NCBI RefSeq assembly: GCF_049316285.1
Contig: NZ_JBMOXA010000015.1
Location: forward strand, 1 to 64,000
Reading direction: 5' to 3'
Length of the DNA stretch: 64,000 nucleotides
Origin: Rhodoferax_B sp049316285
GTDB taxonomy: Bacteria; Pseudomonadota; Gammaproteobacteria; Burkholderiales; Burkholderiaceae_C
Below are positions 26,021 through 34,518 of the stretch, in pieces; within the stretch, counting starts at the first letter, position 1, and each line of letters begins with the position of its first letter. The notes under the pieces were generated by a model. The model ran no database searches. It saw only the letters and a list, made by a program, of their open reading frames with translations, and was not told the origin of the DNA. The position numbers and the translations under genes are program-made.

Positions 26021-26806
26021 CTACCGGCCTCTGAAGACTGGCGGCCGCTTTTCCGCAAAGGCGCGTGCCGCCTCGCGGAAATCCTCGCTGCGATCCGCGC
26101 GTTGCACCATCGCGTCCAGTGTTGCGCGCTGCTGTTCTATGCAGCCCGCCAGCACGGCGTTGAGCTGCGCTTTGGAGCCGGCGATGGACAGCGGCGCGGC
26201 CTGCCCCATGTGGGCGCCAAAGGCGAACGCCGCCGCTATCACGTCGCCTTCGGTGAGGGCGTCGAGGTAGCCCACACGATGCGACTCGGCAGCATCGTAA
26301 AGCGCCCCCTCGTACACCCAGCGCCTGGTATTCGACACGCCGATGAGCCAGGCCAGGCGCTGAAGCTGTATGGTGGGGTAGACCAGGCCAAGCTTGGCCA
26401 CCGGGACACCGATGCGTGCCGTGGCATCCCCCACGCGGAAGTCGCAGCACATCGCCAGGCTGCAGCCGCCGCCTACACACACGCCCGAGATCGCAGCGAT
26501 CACCGGCTTGGGGACGGCCTGCACCGCTGCATAACATTGCTGAATGCGCGCGCGCCAAAGCTCCTTCTGCGCCTCGTCGGTGACCGCAGAGAAGGCTTTT
26601 ACGTCATCTCCCGCACAAAAATGGCCCTCGGCGCCGGTCAGCACGATGAGTCGCACGGACGGGTCGGCCCCTAGGGACTCGAATGTGTCCTTGAGGTCGG
26701 TCCAGGCGGCGAAGTCGCAGGCGTTGCGCCGATGTGGCCGCGTGATGCTGACCAGGGCGCGGCCCTCGCCTTGGTGGTCAACCCGGATGTTGGATGAAGT
26801 TGGCAT
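26021..26806 (-). CDS. Enoyl-CoA hydratase/isomerase (crotonase fold) lacking both catalytic glutamates
   Basis: A 261-residue crotonase-fold protein. The oxyanion-hole segments HFCAGDDVKAF and SGVCVGGGCSLAMCCD are intact, so it should bind an acyl-CoA thioester. However, the positions of the two hydratase glutamates (rat E144 and E164) read Ser (GGGCSLA) and Val (GVPVAKLG). It is therefore unlikely to be a standard hydratase; an isomerase, hydrolase, decarboxylase or lyase role is possible. The start (MPTSSNIRV) is 4 bp after the stop of the upstream Bug gene; the longer frame to 26968 overlaps that gene. Confidence 0.85.
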   Translation of the reverse strand: MPTSSNIRVDHQGEGRALVSITRPHRRNACDFAAWTDLKDTFESLGADPSVRLIVLTGAEGHFCAGDDVKAFSAVTDEAQKELWRARIQQCYAAVQAVPKPVIAAISGVCVGGGCSLAMCCDFRVGDATARIGVPVAKLGLVYPTIQLQRLAWLIGVSNTRRWVYEGALYDAAESHRVGYLDALTEGDVIAAAFAFGAHMGQAAPLSIAGSKAQLNAVLAGCIEQQRATLDAMVQRADRSEDFREAARAFAEKRPPVFRGR

Positions 26807-26810
26807 GTCG

Positions 26811-27788
26811 TCAGTCTGCCTTGATGGCACTGTCTTTGATGACCTTGCCCCACTTGGCGAGTTCCTGGCCCAGACGTTGCGTGGCCTCCTCGGGCGTGGA
26901 GCTGACGCGCTCAATGCCAAGCGCCTGGAAGCGCGCCTGTACGTCGGGCATTTGCAGGATTTTGGCAACCTCCTGGTTCAACCGCTGCACCACTGGCCGG
27001 GGCGTGGCGGCCGGTGCGAGCAGGGCGTAAGACGATGCCACTTCGAAGCCCGGATAACCAGCCTCCCGGGCTGTTGGCACATCGCGCAGTGCGCCGATAC
27101 GCTCGGGGGTGGTCACCGCCAAGGGACGCAGCTTGCCGCTCTTGAAGTTGGCCACGGCCGTAGGCACGGTGGCGAACATCAGATTCAACTGCCCAGCCAT
27201 CAAATCGATGATGGCCGGTGCCGCGCCACGGTAAGGAATATGCACCATGCTGATGCCCGCCTGCTGCTTGAACATTTCGCCGGCGACGTGCTCGATGGAG
27301 CCATTGCCCGAGGAGCCGTAGTCCAGGCTGCCGGGCTTGGCCTTGGCGGCTTTCACCAACTCGGGCACCGATTGGGCGCTCACGGTCTCGTTCACCACCA
27401 GCACCAGGGGCAGTGAACCCACGAGCGAGATGCCCGCGAAATCCTTGTCGAGCTGGTAGCCCGCTGTGGTCGGGTAGAGCACCGAGTTCATGGCGTAAGT
27501 GGTCACCGGGGCCATCAGCAGTGTGTAGCCATCCGGCTGGGCTCTGGCGACGAACTGTGCGCCTATGTTGCCCGAGGCGCCGGCCTTGTTGTCCACCACC
27601 ACGGGTTTGCCGAGGGCGTCGCCCAATTTCTGTGCCACCATGCGCGCCACGGCGTCGACCGCACCGCCTGCGGCATAGCCCACGACCACCGTGACTTGGC
27701 GCGCCGGAAAATCTTGCGCGGCTGCGGCTGTGCAGGCCAAAACCGCTGCGCAGGCAGCCACAAGGTGCTTGAGGTTTGGATTCATCAT
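26811..27788 (-). CDS. Bug/TctC-family periplasmic binding protein
   Basis: A 325-residue binding protein with a clear signal peptide (MMNPNLKHLVAACAAVLA, cleavage near AAAQD). The Bug signature VTVVVGYAAGGAVDAVARM is present. AGGA lies 6 bases before the first ATG. The longer frame to 27947 runs into the ligase gene and is rejected. It is embedded between a CoA ligase and a crotonase gene, so it probably captures the carboxylate that the ligase activates. No membrane transporter partner is present, as is common for Bug proteins. Confidence 0.9.
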   Translation of the reverse strand: MMNPNLKHLVAACAAVLACTAAAAQDFPARQVTVVVGYAAGGAVDAVARMVAQKLGDALGKPVVVDNKAGASGNIGAQFVARAQPDGYTLLMAPVTTYAMNSVLYPTTAGYQLDKDFAGISLVGSLPLVLVVNETVSAQSVPELVKAAKAKPGSLDYGSSGNGSIEHVAGEMFKQQAGISMVHIPYRGAAPAIIDLMAGQLNLMFATVPTAVANFKSGKLRPLAVTTPERIGALRDVPTAREAGYPGFEVASSYALLAPAATPRPVVQRLNQEVAKILQMPDVQARFQALGIERVSSTPEEATQRLGQELAKWGKVIKDSAIKAD

Positions 27789-27799
27789 GGTCGTCCTGT

Positions 27800-29344
27800 T
27801 CAGATGCGGGCTTGCTCGGCGTCCCAAGCGCCCGAGAGGTTGCGGGGCAGTTCGTTCTTGCGGATACGCTGCGTAGGGGTCTTGGGAAACTCGGCTATGA
27901 AGGCGACGAAGCGCGGCACCTGAAAGGCCGGCATGCGCGGTTTGCACCAGTCCACCAGCGCTTGCGGCGCCAGCTCCGCGCCTTCGGCCAGGCGTGCAAA
28001 AAGCTTTAGTTCTTCATCACCGAGTTCGCTGGGCACACCCACGACCGCACATTCGGCGATGGCGGGGTGTTCGCCTATGACACGCTCGACTTCCCAGGCC
28101 GAGATGTTGATCCCGCGACGGCGCACCGTGTCCTTCTGGCGCCCGGCGAAGTAGTAGTAGCCGGCTTCGTCGCGGCGGGCCAGATCGCCGCTGCAGAACC
28201 AGTCGCCGCGCCACGCTGCCCGGGTGGCATCTTCGTTGCGGAAATAGCCGAGGAACTGCAGGCCAGGCACTCGTGAGCGCACACATATCTCGCCAGGCTG
28301 ACCTAGCGGCACTTCGTTGCCGTCCCCATCGGTGAGTTTGAGTTCAAAGTACGACAGTGGTTGCCCTATGGAGAACTTGGGCCCCTGCGGATTCACGGTC
28401 ACGAAGGTGATCATTTCAGATAGGCCATAACCCTCGCGCATCTCCACGCCGAAACGCGCCGAGAACACCTCCCACACTTCGGGCGGGCAGCCGCCGCCCC
28501 AGGCGATACGCACGCGGTGGTCGCGGTCGTCGCTTCGCGGCGGCTGCTTCAGCAGCATGGGCAGCACACCGCCCAGGTAATGGATGTGTGTCACGCCATA
28601 ACGGCGGCATTGGTCCCAAAACTGCGAGGCGCTGAACTTCTCCACCATCGCCAACGTCAGCTTCTGCAAGATGGCTGCAATGCATACGGCCACACCTGCA
28701 CCGTGGTGCAGCGACTCCCACAGCAGGAACACGTCACCCGGCTGTGCGCCGGTGAGGCGCAGCGTGCCCATGGGCCCCGCGCGCAAAGTGCGGTCGGACT
28801 TGTTCACTCCCTTGGGCGCTCCCGTGGTGCCCGAGCTGGGGGTGAGCGCGATGATGTCATCCGGCCCCGGCTCCACAGCTGGCGGTGCGTTATCGGCGTG
28901 CGCCAGCAGGTCGGCGAAGTCATTGGCCGTGCCGCCGCGCCAGAGTGTCATCTCCAGTGTGTTGGCGGGCAGGGCCTCGGCCAGCACAGCGGCGTGGGCG
29001 GCGTCGGCGATCAGCGCACGCGGGGTGAAGGCCTCGAACGGGTAGGCCAGCGATGCGCCCTTGAAGCTGGTGTTGATCGGCACCCGCACCAGGCCGATCT
29101 TGGCGAGCGCCAGAATCGCCACCAGATGGTCCGGGTGGCTAGGCAACATCAGCGCCACACGGTCGCCGGGCTTGAGGCCGCGCGCCAGCAGCGCGTTGGC
29201 CACGCGGTTGACCTGGGTGTTGATCTCGCCGAAGCTGTGTTCCCTCTCCTGGAATTTCAACAGCACGTGGTGCGGGTCTTCGAGCGCACGGCGGTCCATG
29301 ATGCGGCGCAGTGTCTCGTCGCCTACGGGTGGCATCTCTATCAT
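27800..29344 (-). CDS. AMP-dependent acyl-CoA ligase, CaiC-like
   Basis: A 514-residue ANL-family acid:CoA ligase. The phosphate-binding loop LTPSSGTTGAPKGV is at about 167-180, the YGLSEM motif near 305 and the hinge region FCSGDLARRD near 388. In the A10 region, where the usual motif is TxxGKxxK, the sequence reads TPTQRIRKNEL, so the universal catalytic lysine position is Arg. It resembles crotonobetaine/carnitine and long-chain acyl-CoA ligases. The start overlaps the stop of the upstream crotonase gene by 4 bases. It probably activates the acid imported by the cassette; the substrate is unknown. Confidence 0.87.
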   Translation of the reverse strand: MIEMPPVGDETLRRIMDRRALEDPHHVLLKFQEREHSFGEINTQVNRVANALLARGLKPGDRVALMLPSHPDHLVAILALAKIGLVRVPINTSFKGASLAYPFEAFTPRALIADAAHAAVLAEALPANTLEMTLWRGGTANDFADLLAHADNAPPAVEPGPDDIIALTPSSGTTGAPKGVNKSDRTLRAGPMGTLRLTGAQPGDVFLLWESLHHGAGVAVCIAAILQKLTLAMVEKFSASQFWDQCRRYGVTHIHYLGGVLPMLLKQPPRSDDRDHRVRIAWGGGCPPEVWEVFSARFGVEMREGYGLSEMITFVTVNPQGPKFSIGQPLSYFELKLTDGDGNEVPLGQPGEICVRSRVPGLQFLGYFRNEDATRAAWRGDWFCSGDLARRDEAGYYYFAGRQKDTVRRRGINISAWEVERVIGEHPAIAECAVVGVPSELGDEELKLFARLAEGAELAPQALVDWCKPRMPAFQVPRFVAFIAEFPKTPTQRIRKNELPRNLSGAWDAEQARI

Positions 29345-30129
29345 GGCTTGCTCCCTCCGAGCGCGTGGCCGCGCGCGGCCATGAAGCTCTCCATCTTTTG
29401 TGCGGGTTCGCCGGAGGCATAAGACTCGCGGTGCGCGCGGATGGCTGCCGCGATGGTTTGGCGGAAGCCCGCCTCTGTCATGTCGGCGAACCAGGCGCGG
29501 TCCAGCTTCATGGCCAGAGGCGCCTTAGCCGCGAGCTGTTCCGCGATCTGCAGCGCCTTGACCAGCACCTGTTCGCGCGGCACAAGGTGGTGGATCAGGC
29601 CGATCTCGCGGCATTCCTGGGCCTGCATCATGCGGCCGGTGAGTGTGAGCTCTATGGTGCGCGACATGCCGAGGATCTCTTTCATGATCCACGGCCCAGT
29701 GATGCTGGCGATGCCCGAGTTGATCTCGGGCTGGCCCATGGTGACCTGCTCGTGGCCCACCCGGATGTCGCACAGCAGCGATACCTGAAACGCAGAGCCT
29801 GCGGCCACACCGTTGAGTGCCGCCACGATGGGCTTGGTCAGGCGCCGCAGGGTCCCGTAAAAGCTTTCCCACTCGCGAATCCACGATTCGGCCGCATCGG
29901 CGTCGAAGTCGTGGGCCTCGGCGAAATCCTGCCCGGCGGAAAAGGCGCGTTCTCCAGCGCCGGTCATCACCACTGCACCGATCGCGGCGTCGTGGTCGAA
30001 GTCGCGCAATGCGGCAACGATGAGGTCGCGCATCGGCTTGTCCCAGGCATTCAGCTTGGCGGGCTTGTTGAGCGTGATCAGGCCTACGGGCCCGCGGCGC
30101 TCGATGAGGATGGCAGAAGAGGGTGTCAT
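29341..30129 (-). CDS. Enoyl-CoA hydratase/isomerase (crotonase fold), one catalytic Glu replaced
   Basis: A 262-residue crotonase-fold protein and first gene of the minus-strand operon. Oxyanion-hole regions RAFSAGQDFAEA and NGVAAGSAFQVSLLCD are present. At the first hydratase glutamate (rat E144) this protein has Gln (AFQVSLL); the second (rat E164) is kept in GQPEINSG. It may be an isomerase or a specialised hydratase/lyase. ATG at 30129 (MTPSSAILIE) is chosen over the upstream start at 30201, which would leave less room for the shared promoter with the divergent LysR gene. Confidence 0.87.
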   Translation of the reverse strand: MTPSSAILIERRGPVGLITLNKPAKLNAWDKPMRDLIVAALRDFDHDAAIGAVVMTGAGERAFSAGQDFAEAHDFDADAAESWIREWESFYGTLRRLTKPIVAALNGVAAGSAFQVSLLCDIRVGHEQVTMGQPEINSGIASITGPWIMKEILGMSRTIELTLTGRMMQAQECREIGLIHHLVPREQVLVKALQIAEQLAAKAPLAMKLDRAWFADMTEAGFRQTIAAAIRAHRESYASGEPAQKMESFMAARGHALGGSKP

Positions 30130-30270
30130 GGGTTTGGTCGTCCGATTCGAACGTGAGTGGTCTACGCCGCAAAGAATAAAAGTCGACTGCCATTTCGTCA
30201 AATAAGACTATTGCTATGGTTCATATCTCAATGGATATACTGCTCGCCAGCAAATTCGCGGGTGAAACCT

Positions 30271-31137
30271 ATGCGCTGGAAACTGATTGAGACCTTTAGG
30301 GCGGTGATGCTGACGCGATCCATGACGGTGGCCGCGCAGGAGCTGCACACCTCCCAGCCCAACATCAGCCGGGCCGTGGCACAACTGGAAGCCGAAGTCG
30401 GTTTTCGCCTGTTCGTACGGCTGGGCGGGCGTCTGACACCGACGCCCGAGGCAGAGGCGTTCTTCCAGTCCGTGCAACGCTGGTTTCTTGGCATGGAAGC
30501 CCTCACCGACTCGGCCAAACAAATCCGCGAAATCGGCACGGGCACGCTGCGCATAGGTGCCGTGGCGTCGTTGGCCATGAGTGTCATGCCGGAGGCCATG
30601 CGCGCCTTTCGCAGCCTGTACCCTGAGGTGTCGGTCTCGATACACACGGCCGACTCCTCGACCGTGGCGAAGTGGACAGCCAACCGCTATGTAGACATGG
30701 GTTTGGTCACCAATCTGGACGACACGCCAGGCCTTAGCCCTCGCTTGTGGGCCGAGGAAGAGGGGGTTTGCATCGTTCCCAAAGCTCATGCGCTGGCAAA
30801 GAAACGTGTGATTCGCAAGTCGGACCTGGACAATGAGCCGTTTATCTCGCTGACCCAGGGCGATGGCACGCGAACCGTGGTTGATGCTGCCTTCAACCCT
30901 GACAAGAGACGGTTGACGCTGGATGCCCCCTATCAGGCGGTCATTTGCCGCATGGTGAGCTTGGGCTTGGGTGTGAGTGTGGTCAACCCACTCGTCGTGC
31001 GCCATTTGGCGCTTGCTGGTATCAAGGCCCTGCCATTCAAGCCTGAAGTGAGGTTTGCCCGCTACATACTCGTGGCCCAGCAGCAGGCAGAGTCCACCCT
31101 GATGGGCGCATTTGTCGCCTGTCTCGATGGAATGTGA
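30271..31137 (+). CDS. LysR-family transcriptional regulator
   Basis: A 288-residue LysR regulator. The N-terminal winged helix (1-62) has MTVAAQELHTSQPNISRAV; the co-inducer domain follows from about residue 90 (TLRIGAVASLAMSVMPEA). It is divergent from the crotonase/ligase/Bug operon; the 141-bp gap contains ATTG...CAAT (30210-30232) and other AT-rich sequence where LysR sites are expected. It probably activates that operon in response to its substrate. ATG 30271 (MRWKLIETFRAV) is the standard LysR beginning; the frame upstream to 30157 is not typical protein. Confidence 0.9.
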   Translation: MRWKLIETFRAVMLTRSMTVAAQELHTSQPNISRAVAQLEAEVGFRLFVRLGGRLTPTPEAEAFFQSVQRWFLGMEALTDSAKQIREIGTGTLRIGAVASLAMSVMPEAMRAFRSLYPEVSVSIHTADSSTVAKWTANRYVDMGLVTNLDDTPGLSPRLWAEEEGVCIVPKAHALAKKRVIRKSDLDNEPFISLTQGDGTRTVVDAAFNPDKRRLTLDAPYQAVICRMVSLGLGVSVVNPLVVRHLALAGIKALPFKPEVRFARYILVAQQQAESTLMGAFVACLDGM

Positions 31138-31279
31138 AGCAGCTTGCGACTTTGGTCTTTCGCTTCAGACGGGTTGTTGCCGTGGATCGACTGCTGTCGG
31201 ATACCTACTGTGGGCTGGAAGCACGACATGCAGATAGGCGTCCGTGATGCCATTCCCTGAACATGAAATCAATGAACCA

Positions 31280-32164
31280 CTAGTTGTTTTTGGTGGCCGC
31301 AGCCTGGGTTGCCGACTTGCGGTGGGCGAATCCCGCCGCAAGCACGCCGCTGAGCACGATCAGTCCCATGCCGGTGGCGACGTGCGGCGCCGGCACTTGG
31401 TCGAACATCAGCCAACCCAGCCACCCGGCCCAGATCAACTGGGTGTAAGAAAACGGTGCAATGGCGCCAGGAGGGGCCCGGTGGTAGGCCAGCACTACCA
31501 TCCATTGCGCCACACACCAACTTGCCGCCATGGCCAGCAGCCACGGCCAATGCCCCACCATTACGGCGAAGTCGGCGCTTGCCAGGTTGGGTGACAGCAG
31601 CAAGACACCCGATGCCGACGAATACAGCATCGTGGTGCCTGCGGGGTCTGTGCCGCCCAACAGGCGCGTGCAAATCACCGCGCCGGCCCACGCCGCAGAT
31701 GACAGCAGTGGATAGACCATTGCCTGACTGAAGCCCGCTGAGCCTGGCTGGGCCACGACCAACACCCCGACAAATCCCAGCAGCACCGGCAGGCAGCGCC
31801 ACAAGCTCAAGCGTTCGTGCAGCAGCCATGCGGATAGGATGGTCACATACAGCGGCGAGGCAAATACCAAGGCCGTCGCCTCGGCTATTGGCAGGGTTTT
31901 CAGGCCTTGCAAGAACAACACGGCCGATCCCACCAGCCCGGCGGCGCGAGCCCCCTGCAGCCAGGGGCGTTGGGAGCGCCACAGGCTGCGGTTGCGGGCG
32001 AGCAGCGGCAACACCGTCAGCAGCAACATGGCGTAGCGCAGGCACGCCAGTTCTGCTGCGGGCAAACCGCCGCCGGCTTTTTTCACGAGTGCATCTGACA
32101 ATGAAAAACCCGCCATGGCAGCCACCAACAGCAGGCAGCCGGCGAGGTGTGATGGCGGGCGCAT
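31280..32164 (-). CDS. EamA/DMT-family transporter
   Basis: A 294-residue inner-membrane protein with about ten hydrophobic helices arranged as two EamA repeats. The first repeat starts LLLVAAMAGFSLSDALVKKAGG and includes EATALVFASPLYV; the second starts near residue 150 and includes PFSYTQLIWAGWLGWLMF. Such proteins export amino acids, metabolites or drugs. It lies at the end of the minus-strand run GntR-hypothetical-EamA, with only 18 bp to the preceding gene. The substrate is unknown. Confidence 0.9.
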   Translation of the reverse strand: MRPPSHLAGCLLLVAAMAGFSLSDALVKKAGGGLPAAELACLRYAMLLLTVLPLLARNRSLWRSQRPWLQGARAAGLVGSAVLFLQGLKTLPIAEATALVFASPLYVTILSAWLLHERLSLWRCLPVLLGFVGVLVVAQPGSAGFSQAMVYPLLSSAAWAGAVICTRLLGGTDPAGTTMLYSSASGVLLLSPNLASADFAVMVGHWPWLLAMAASWCVAQWMVVLAYHRAPPGAIAPFSYTQLIWAGWLGWLMFDQVPAPHVATGMGLIVLSGVLAAGFAHRKSATQAAATKNN

Positions 32165-32182
32165 GGCGTGGCGGCGCTCCGG

Positions 32183-32500
32183 CTATGGGCGGCGCACACG
32201 CAGGGTGCGAGCGGCCTCGGGTGTGTCGGTTTCGTCTGCGCCAACACGCCAGGTCTGTGCCGCAATCTGCGTGCCTTTGGCGGTGGTGCGAGGGTACAGG
32301 TGCAGCGTCCAATCTTGCGCGGTTTTCAACTGGCTGATCTGTCCCGTGGCCGTCGCCTGGTCGGAAAAAGCGATGATCACCAACTCACCGACCCGCAGGG
32401 GCAATTGCGCCACAGGGGTGGCGCTACGCAGCCGGGCACCGGCGTAGAGATGACTGTGGCTGGCCACAAATACCCAGGGCGGCGCATGACGAGACGGCAT
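32183..32500 (-). CDS. Hypothetical protein, OB/beta-rich
   Basis: A 105-residue frame between GntR (14 bp upstream) and EamA (18 bp downstream), so it is probably part of their operon. I do not recognise a family. The sequence is rich in beta-type residues (LPLRVGELVIIAFS, DWTLHLYPR) and has no clear signal peptide or membrane segment. The spacing and lack of a competing frame are the reasons to call it real. Confidence 0.5.
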   Translation of the reverse strand: MPSRHAPPWVFVASHSHLYAGARLRSATPVAQLPLRVGELVIIAFSDQATATGQISQLKTAQDWTLHLYPRTTAKGTQIAAQTWRVGADETDTPEAARTLRVRRP

Positions 32501-32514
32501 CGGCGTCGCGCGTT

Positions 32515-33165
32515 TCAGCGTTCGTCCAGCACCTCTGCCACGATGCGCATGGTGGTGGCAATGTGTTCGCGCGTCAGCCGTTCGGCGCGGTCGCCATCAC
32601 GTTTTTCCAGCGCCTCCAGAATCGCTTGGTGCTCTGTTGCCGAGTGGGCCAACTGATCCTTGGCAAAAATAACCGGCAGGCGCAGGCTCCAATACTGGAA
32701 TTGAGTGCGTTCGTGCTGTTCCACAAAGTAGGGGTTGCCTGATAACTCGACCACTCGGCGGTGAAAGATCTGGTTCAGCCGGTTGACTTCGCTGCGCGAG
32801 GTGGCTTCGGCGCGGTCCATGGCTTCCAAAATTTTGCGCAGCTCTTGAATCGCCTCGGCGGGGGCTCGTTCACATGCCAGGCGTGTGGCAAATCCCTCGA
32901 TGGCCATGCGGCTCTCAAAGATGCTGCGAAAGGCCAGCGGAGCGCTGTTGCCCACGACCCAGCCGCGGTTGCGACTGACCAAGCCTTCTCCCTGCAGGCG
33001 TAGCAGCGCCTCGCGCACAGGCGTGCGCCCGGCGTTCAGCAATTCGCAAATGTCGTCTTCGACCAGCCTGTCACCGGGCTTGATTTCGTGCGACAGAATC
33101 TTGTCGCGCAACTGCTGGTGCACGTCGTGGGCGATCAGGGCCGTACCGTTTTTTGTGCGCGTCAT
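32515..33165 (-). CDS. GntR-family regulator (FCD/FadR subfamily)
   Basis: A 216-residue regulator. The N-terminal winged helix (about 10-75) has ISHEIKPGDRLVE-like spacing and the recognition segment NAGRTPVREALLRLQGEGL. The C-terminal FCD helical domain has the metal/ligand His-type residues in NQIFHRRVVEL and AEHQAILEALEKRD. The start MTRTKNGTA is chosen; upstream in-frame sequence to 33402 runs antiparallel into the VOC gene. It lies downstream of the amino-acid ABC cassette and may control it. Confidence 0.88.
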   Translation of the reverse strand: MTRTKNGTALIAHDVHQQLRDKILSHEIKPGDRLVEDDICELLNAGRTPVREALLRLQGEGLVSRNRGWVVGNSAPLAFRSIFESRMAIEGFATRLACERAPAEAIQELRKILEAMDRAEATSRSEVNRLNQIFHRRVVELSGNPYFVEQHERTQFQYWSLRLPVIFAKDQLAHSATEHQAILEALEKRDGDRAERLTREHIATTMRIVAEVLDER

Positions 33166-33220
33166 GAAGTTTCCATTGAGGCTTGGCTGTCTTGATTGGG
33201 GGCGCTGCTGGACAACAGGA

Positions 33221-33691
33221 TCAGGCGGTACGACGCACTTCAAGCACCACTCCGGCGCCGGCGGCGGTGTCGAAGTAGGTGAACCCGGAGTGGTCGGCGC
33301 GGCGGCCGCGTGCGGTGATCGCAACGCCTGCCGCCTGGGCCATGGCCTCGGCTTGGTCGCAATCGGAAACCTCAAAGCCGAGATGGTAGACCCCCTCTCC
33401 ATGTGTATCCAGAAAGCGTCTTTGCGGCGAGTCTAGCAAGGAAGGCTGGCATAGCTGGATTTGCATATTCTCCAGGTCCAGGCATTTGTAGCGCATGGCG
33501 TCCGAGGCCGCGCGGTTGGGCACTTCGAACGTCACGTAAGCCTGGCCTTTGGGATAGTCGAACCATGGGCCCATGCCCAGGCCTTGGTAGTAGGCCACGG
33601 CTTTTTCGAGATCGTGGACGACGATGCAGACATGGTGCAGTTGCTGAAAGGGATGGCGCATGGCGGCGGTGCGTGGAACAGTGTTGGGCAT
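33221..33691 (-). CDS. VOC family (glyoxalase/dioxygenase fold) protein
   Basis: A 156-residue protein with two beta-alpha-beta modules. The metal-ligand-type positions are His in LHHVCIVVHD (about residue 22), His in GVYHLGFEV (about 102) and Glu in VVLEVRR near the C-terminus, which fits methylmalonyl-CoA epimerase or glyoxalase I-like enzymes. ATG 33691 is chosen over a TTG at 33727. It is 42 bp downstream of the ABC ATPase gene, so it may modify the imported compound. The exact reaction is unknown. Confidence 0.82.
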   Translation of the reverse strand: MPNTVPRTAAMRHPFQQLHHVCIVVHDLEKAVAYYQGLGMGPWFDYPKGQAYVTFEVPNRAASDAMRYKCLDLENMQIQLCQPSLLDSPQRRFLDTHGEGVYHLGFEVSDCDQAEAMAQAAGVAITARGRRADHSGFTYFDTAAGAGVVLEVRRTA

Positions 33692-33732
33692 GGGGTTGGA
33701 AAGAGGCTTTTTGTTCAAAGGAAGCAAGACTT

Positions 33733-34512
33733 TTAATGGTGCTGGCGCGATAGAAACTGCCGCCCGCGTTCGCTGGACGGTGCCTCGAAGAATTGGCGTG
33801 CGGGTGTCACGTCTTCCACGATTTCGCCGTTCACCATGAATAACACGCGGTCGGCAAAGTCGCGCGCCAAGGCCATCTCGTGGGTGGCCATCATCATGGT
33901 GATGCCGTCTTCAGCCAGTTGGCGAATCACGGCAATCACCTCCTGGGCGAGTTCGGGGTCGAGCGCGCTGGTGGGTTCGTCCAGCAGCATCACCGAGGGT
34001 TGCATGGCCAGCGCGCGCGCAATTGCCACACGCTGTTGCTGGCCGCCCGAGAGTTGGTGCGGGTAGGCGTGTGCTTTTTCTGCCAAGCCCACGCGGTGCA
34101 GAAGCGCCAGAGCCTGCTCGCGCGCTTGTGCCCGTGGTGTGCCCAGCACATGCACTGGTCCCGACATCACGTTGTCCAGCACACACATGTGGCGAAACAG
34201 GTTGAAGCTTTGGAACACCATGCCGGTGCGGCGGCGTTGCTGGCTGATCTCCTGGTCACTCAACTCGTGTAAGGCAGTGCCGCGTTCGCGGTAACCGACC
34301 AGGCTGCCGTCGACGACTATTTTTCCGCCGTCTATGGTTTCCAGGTGGTTCACACACCGCAGCAGCGTGGACTTGCCGGCACCGGATGGGCCGAGAACGG
34401 CCACCACCTGGCCGCGCGGAATGTTGGCGCTGACATTGCGCAGCACACATTGCGCGCCGCGGTGTTTGGTCACCTGCATCAGTTCAATGGCATTGGGATT
34501 CATGTTGGGCAT
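33733..34512 (-). CDS. Polar amino acid ABC transporter ATP-binding protein
   Basis: A 259-residue ATPase of the GlnQ/HisP type. Walker A GPSGAGKST near residue 40, the Q-loop VFQSFNLF near 100, signature LSGGQQQRVAIARAL near 150, Walker B MLLDEPTSALDPE and the His switch ATHEMALARDFADRV are all present. It follows the permease with a 6-bp gap. It energises import of the amino acid or opine captured by the binding protein of the same operon. Confidence 0.93.
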   Translation of the reverse strand: MPNMNPNAIELMQVTKHRGAQCVLRNVSANIPRGQVVAVLGPSGAGKSTLLRCVNHLETIDGGKIVVDGSLVGYRERGTALHELSDQEISQQRRRTGMVFQSFNLFRHMCVLDNVMSGPVHVLGTPRAQAREQALALLHRVGLAEKAHAYPHQLSGGQQQRVAIARALAMQPSVMLLDEPTSALDPELAQEVIAVIRQLAEDGITMMMATHEMALARDFADRVLFMVNGEIVEDVTPARQFFEAPSSERGRQFLSRQHH

Positions 34513-34518
34513 ACGGGC

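Noticed and set aside
31269..32312. 347-codon frame overlapping the EamA gene on the same strand
   Set aside because: The EamA frame has ten membrane helices and clear family features; this one is an Arg/His-rich shadow.
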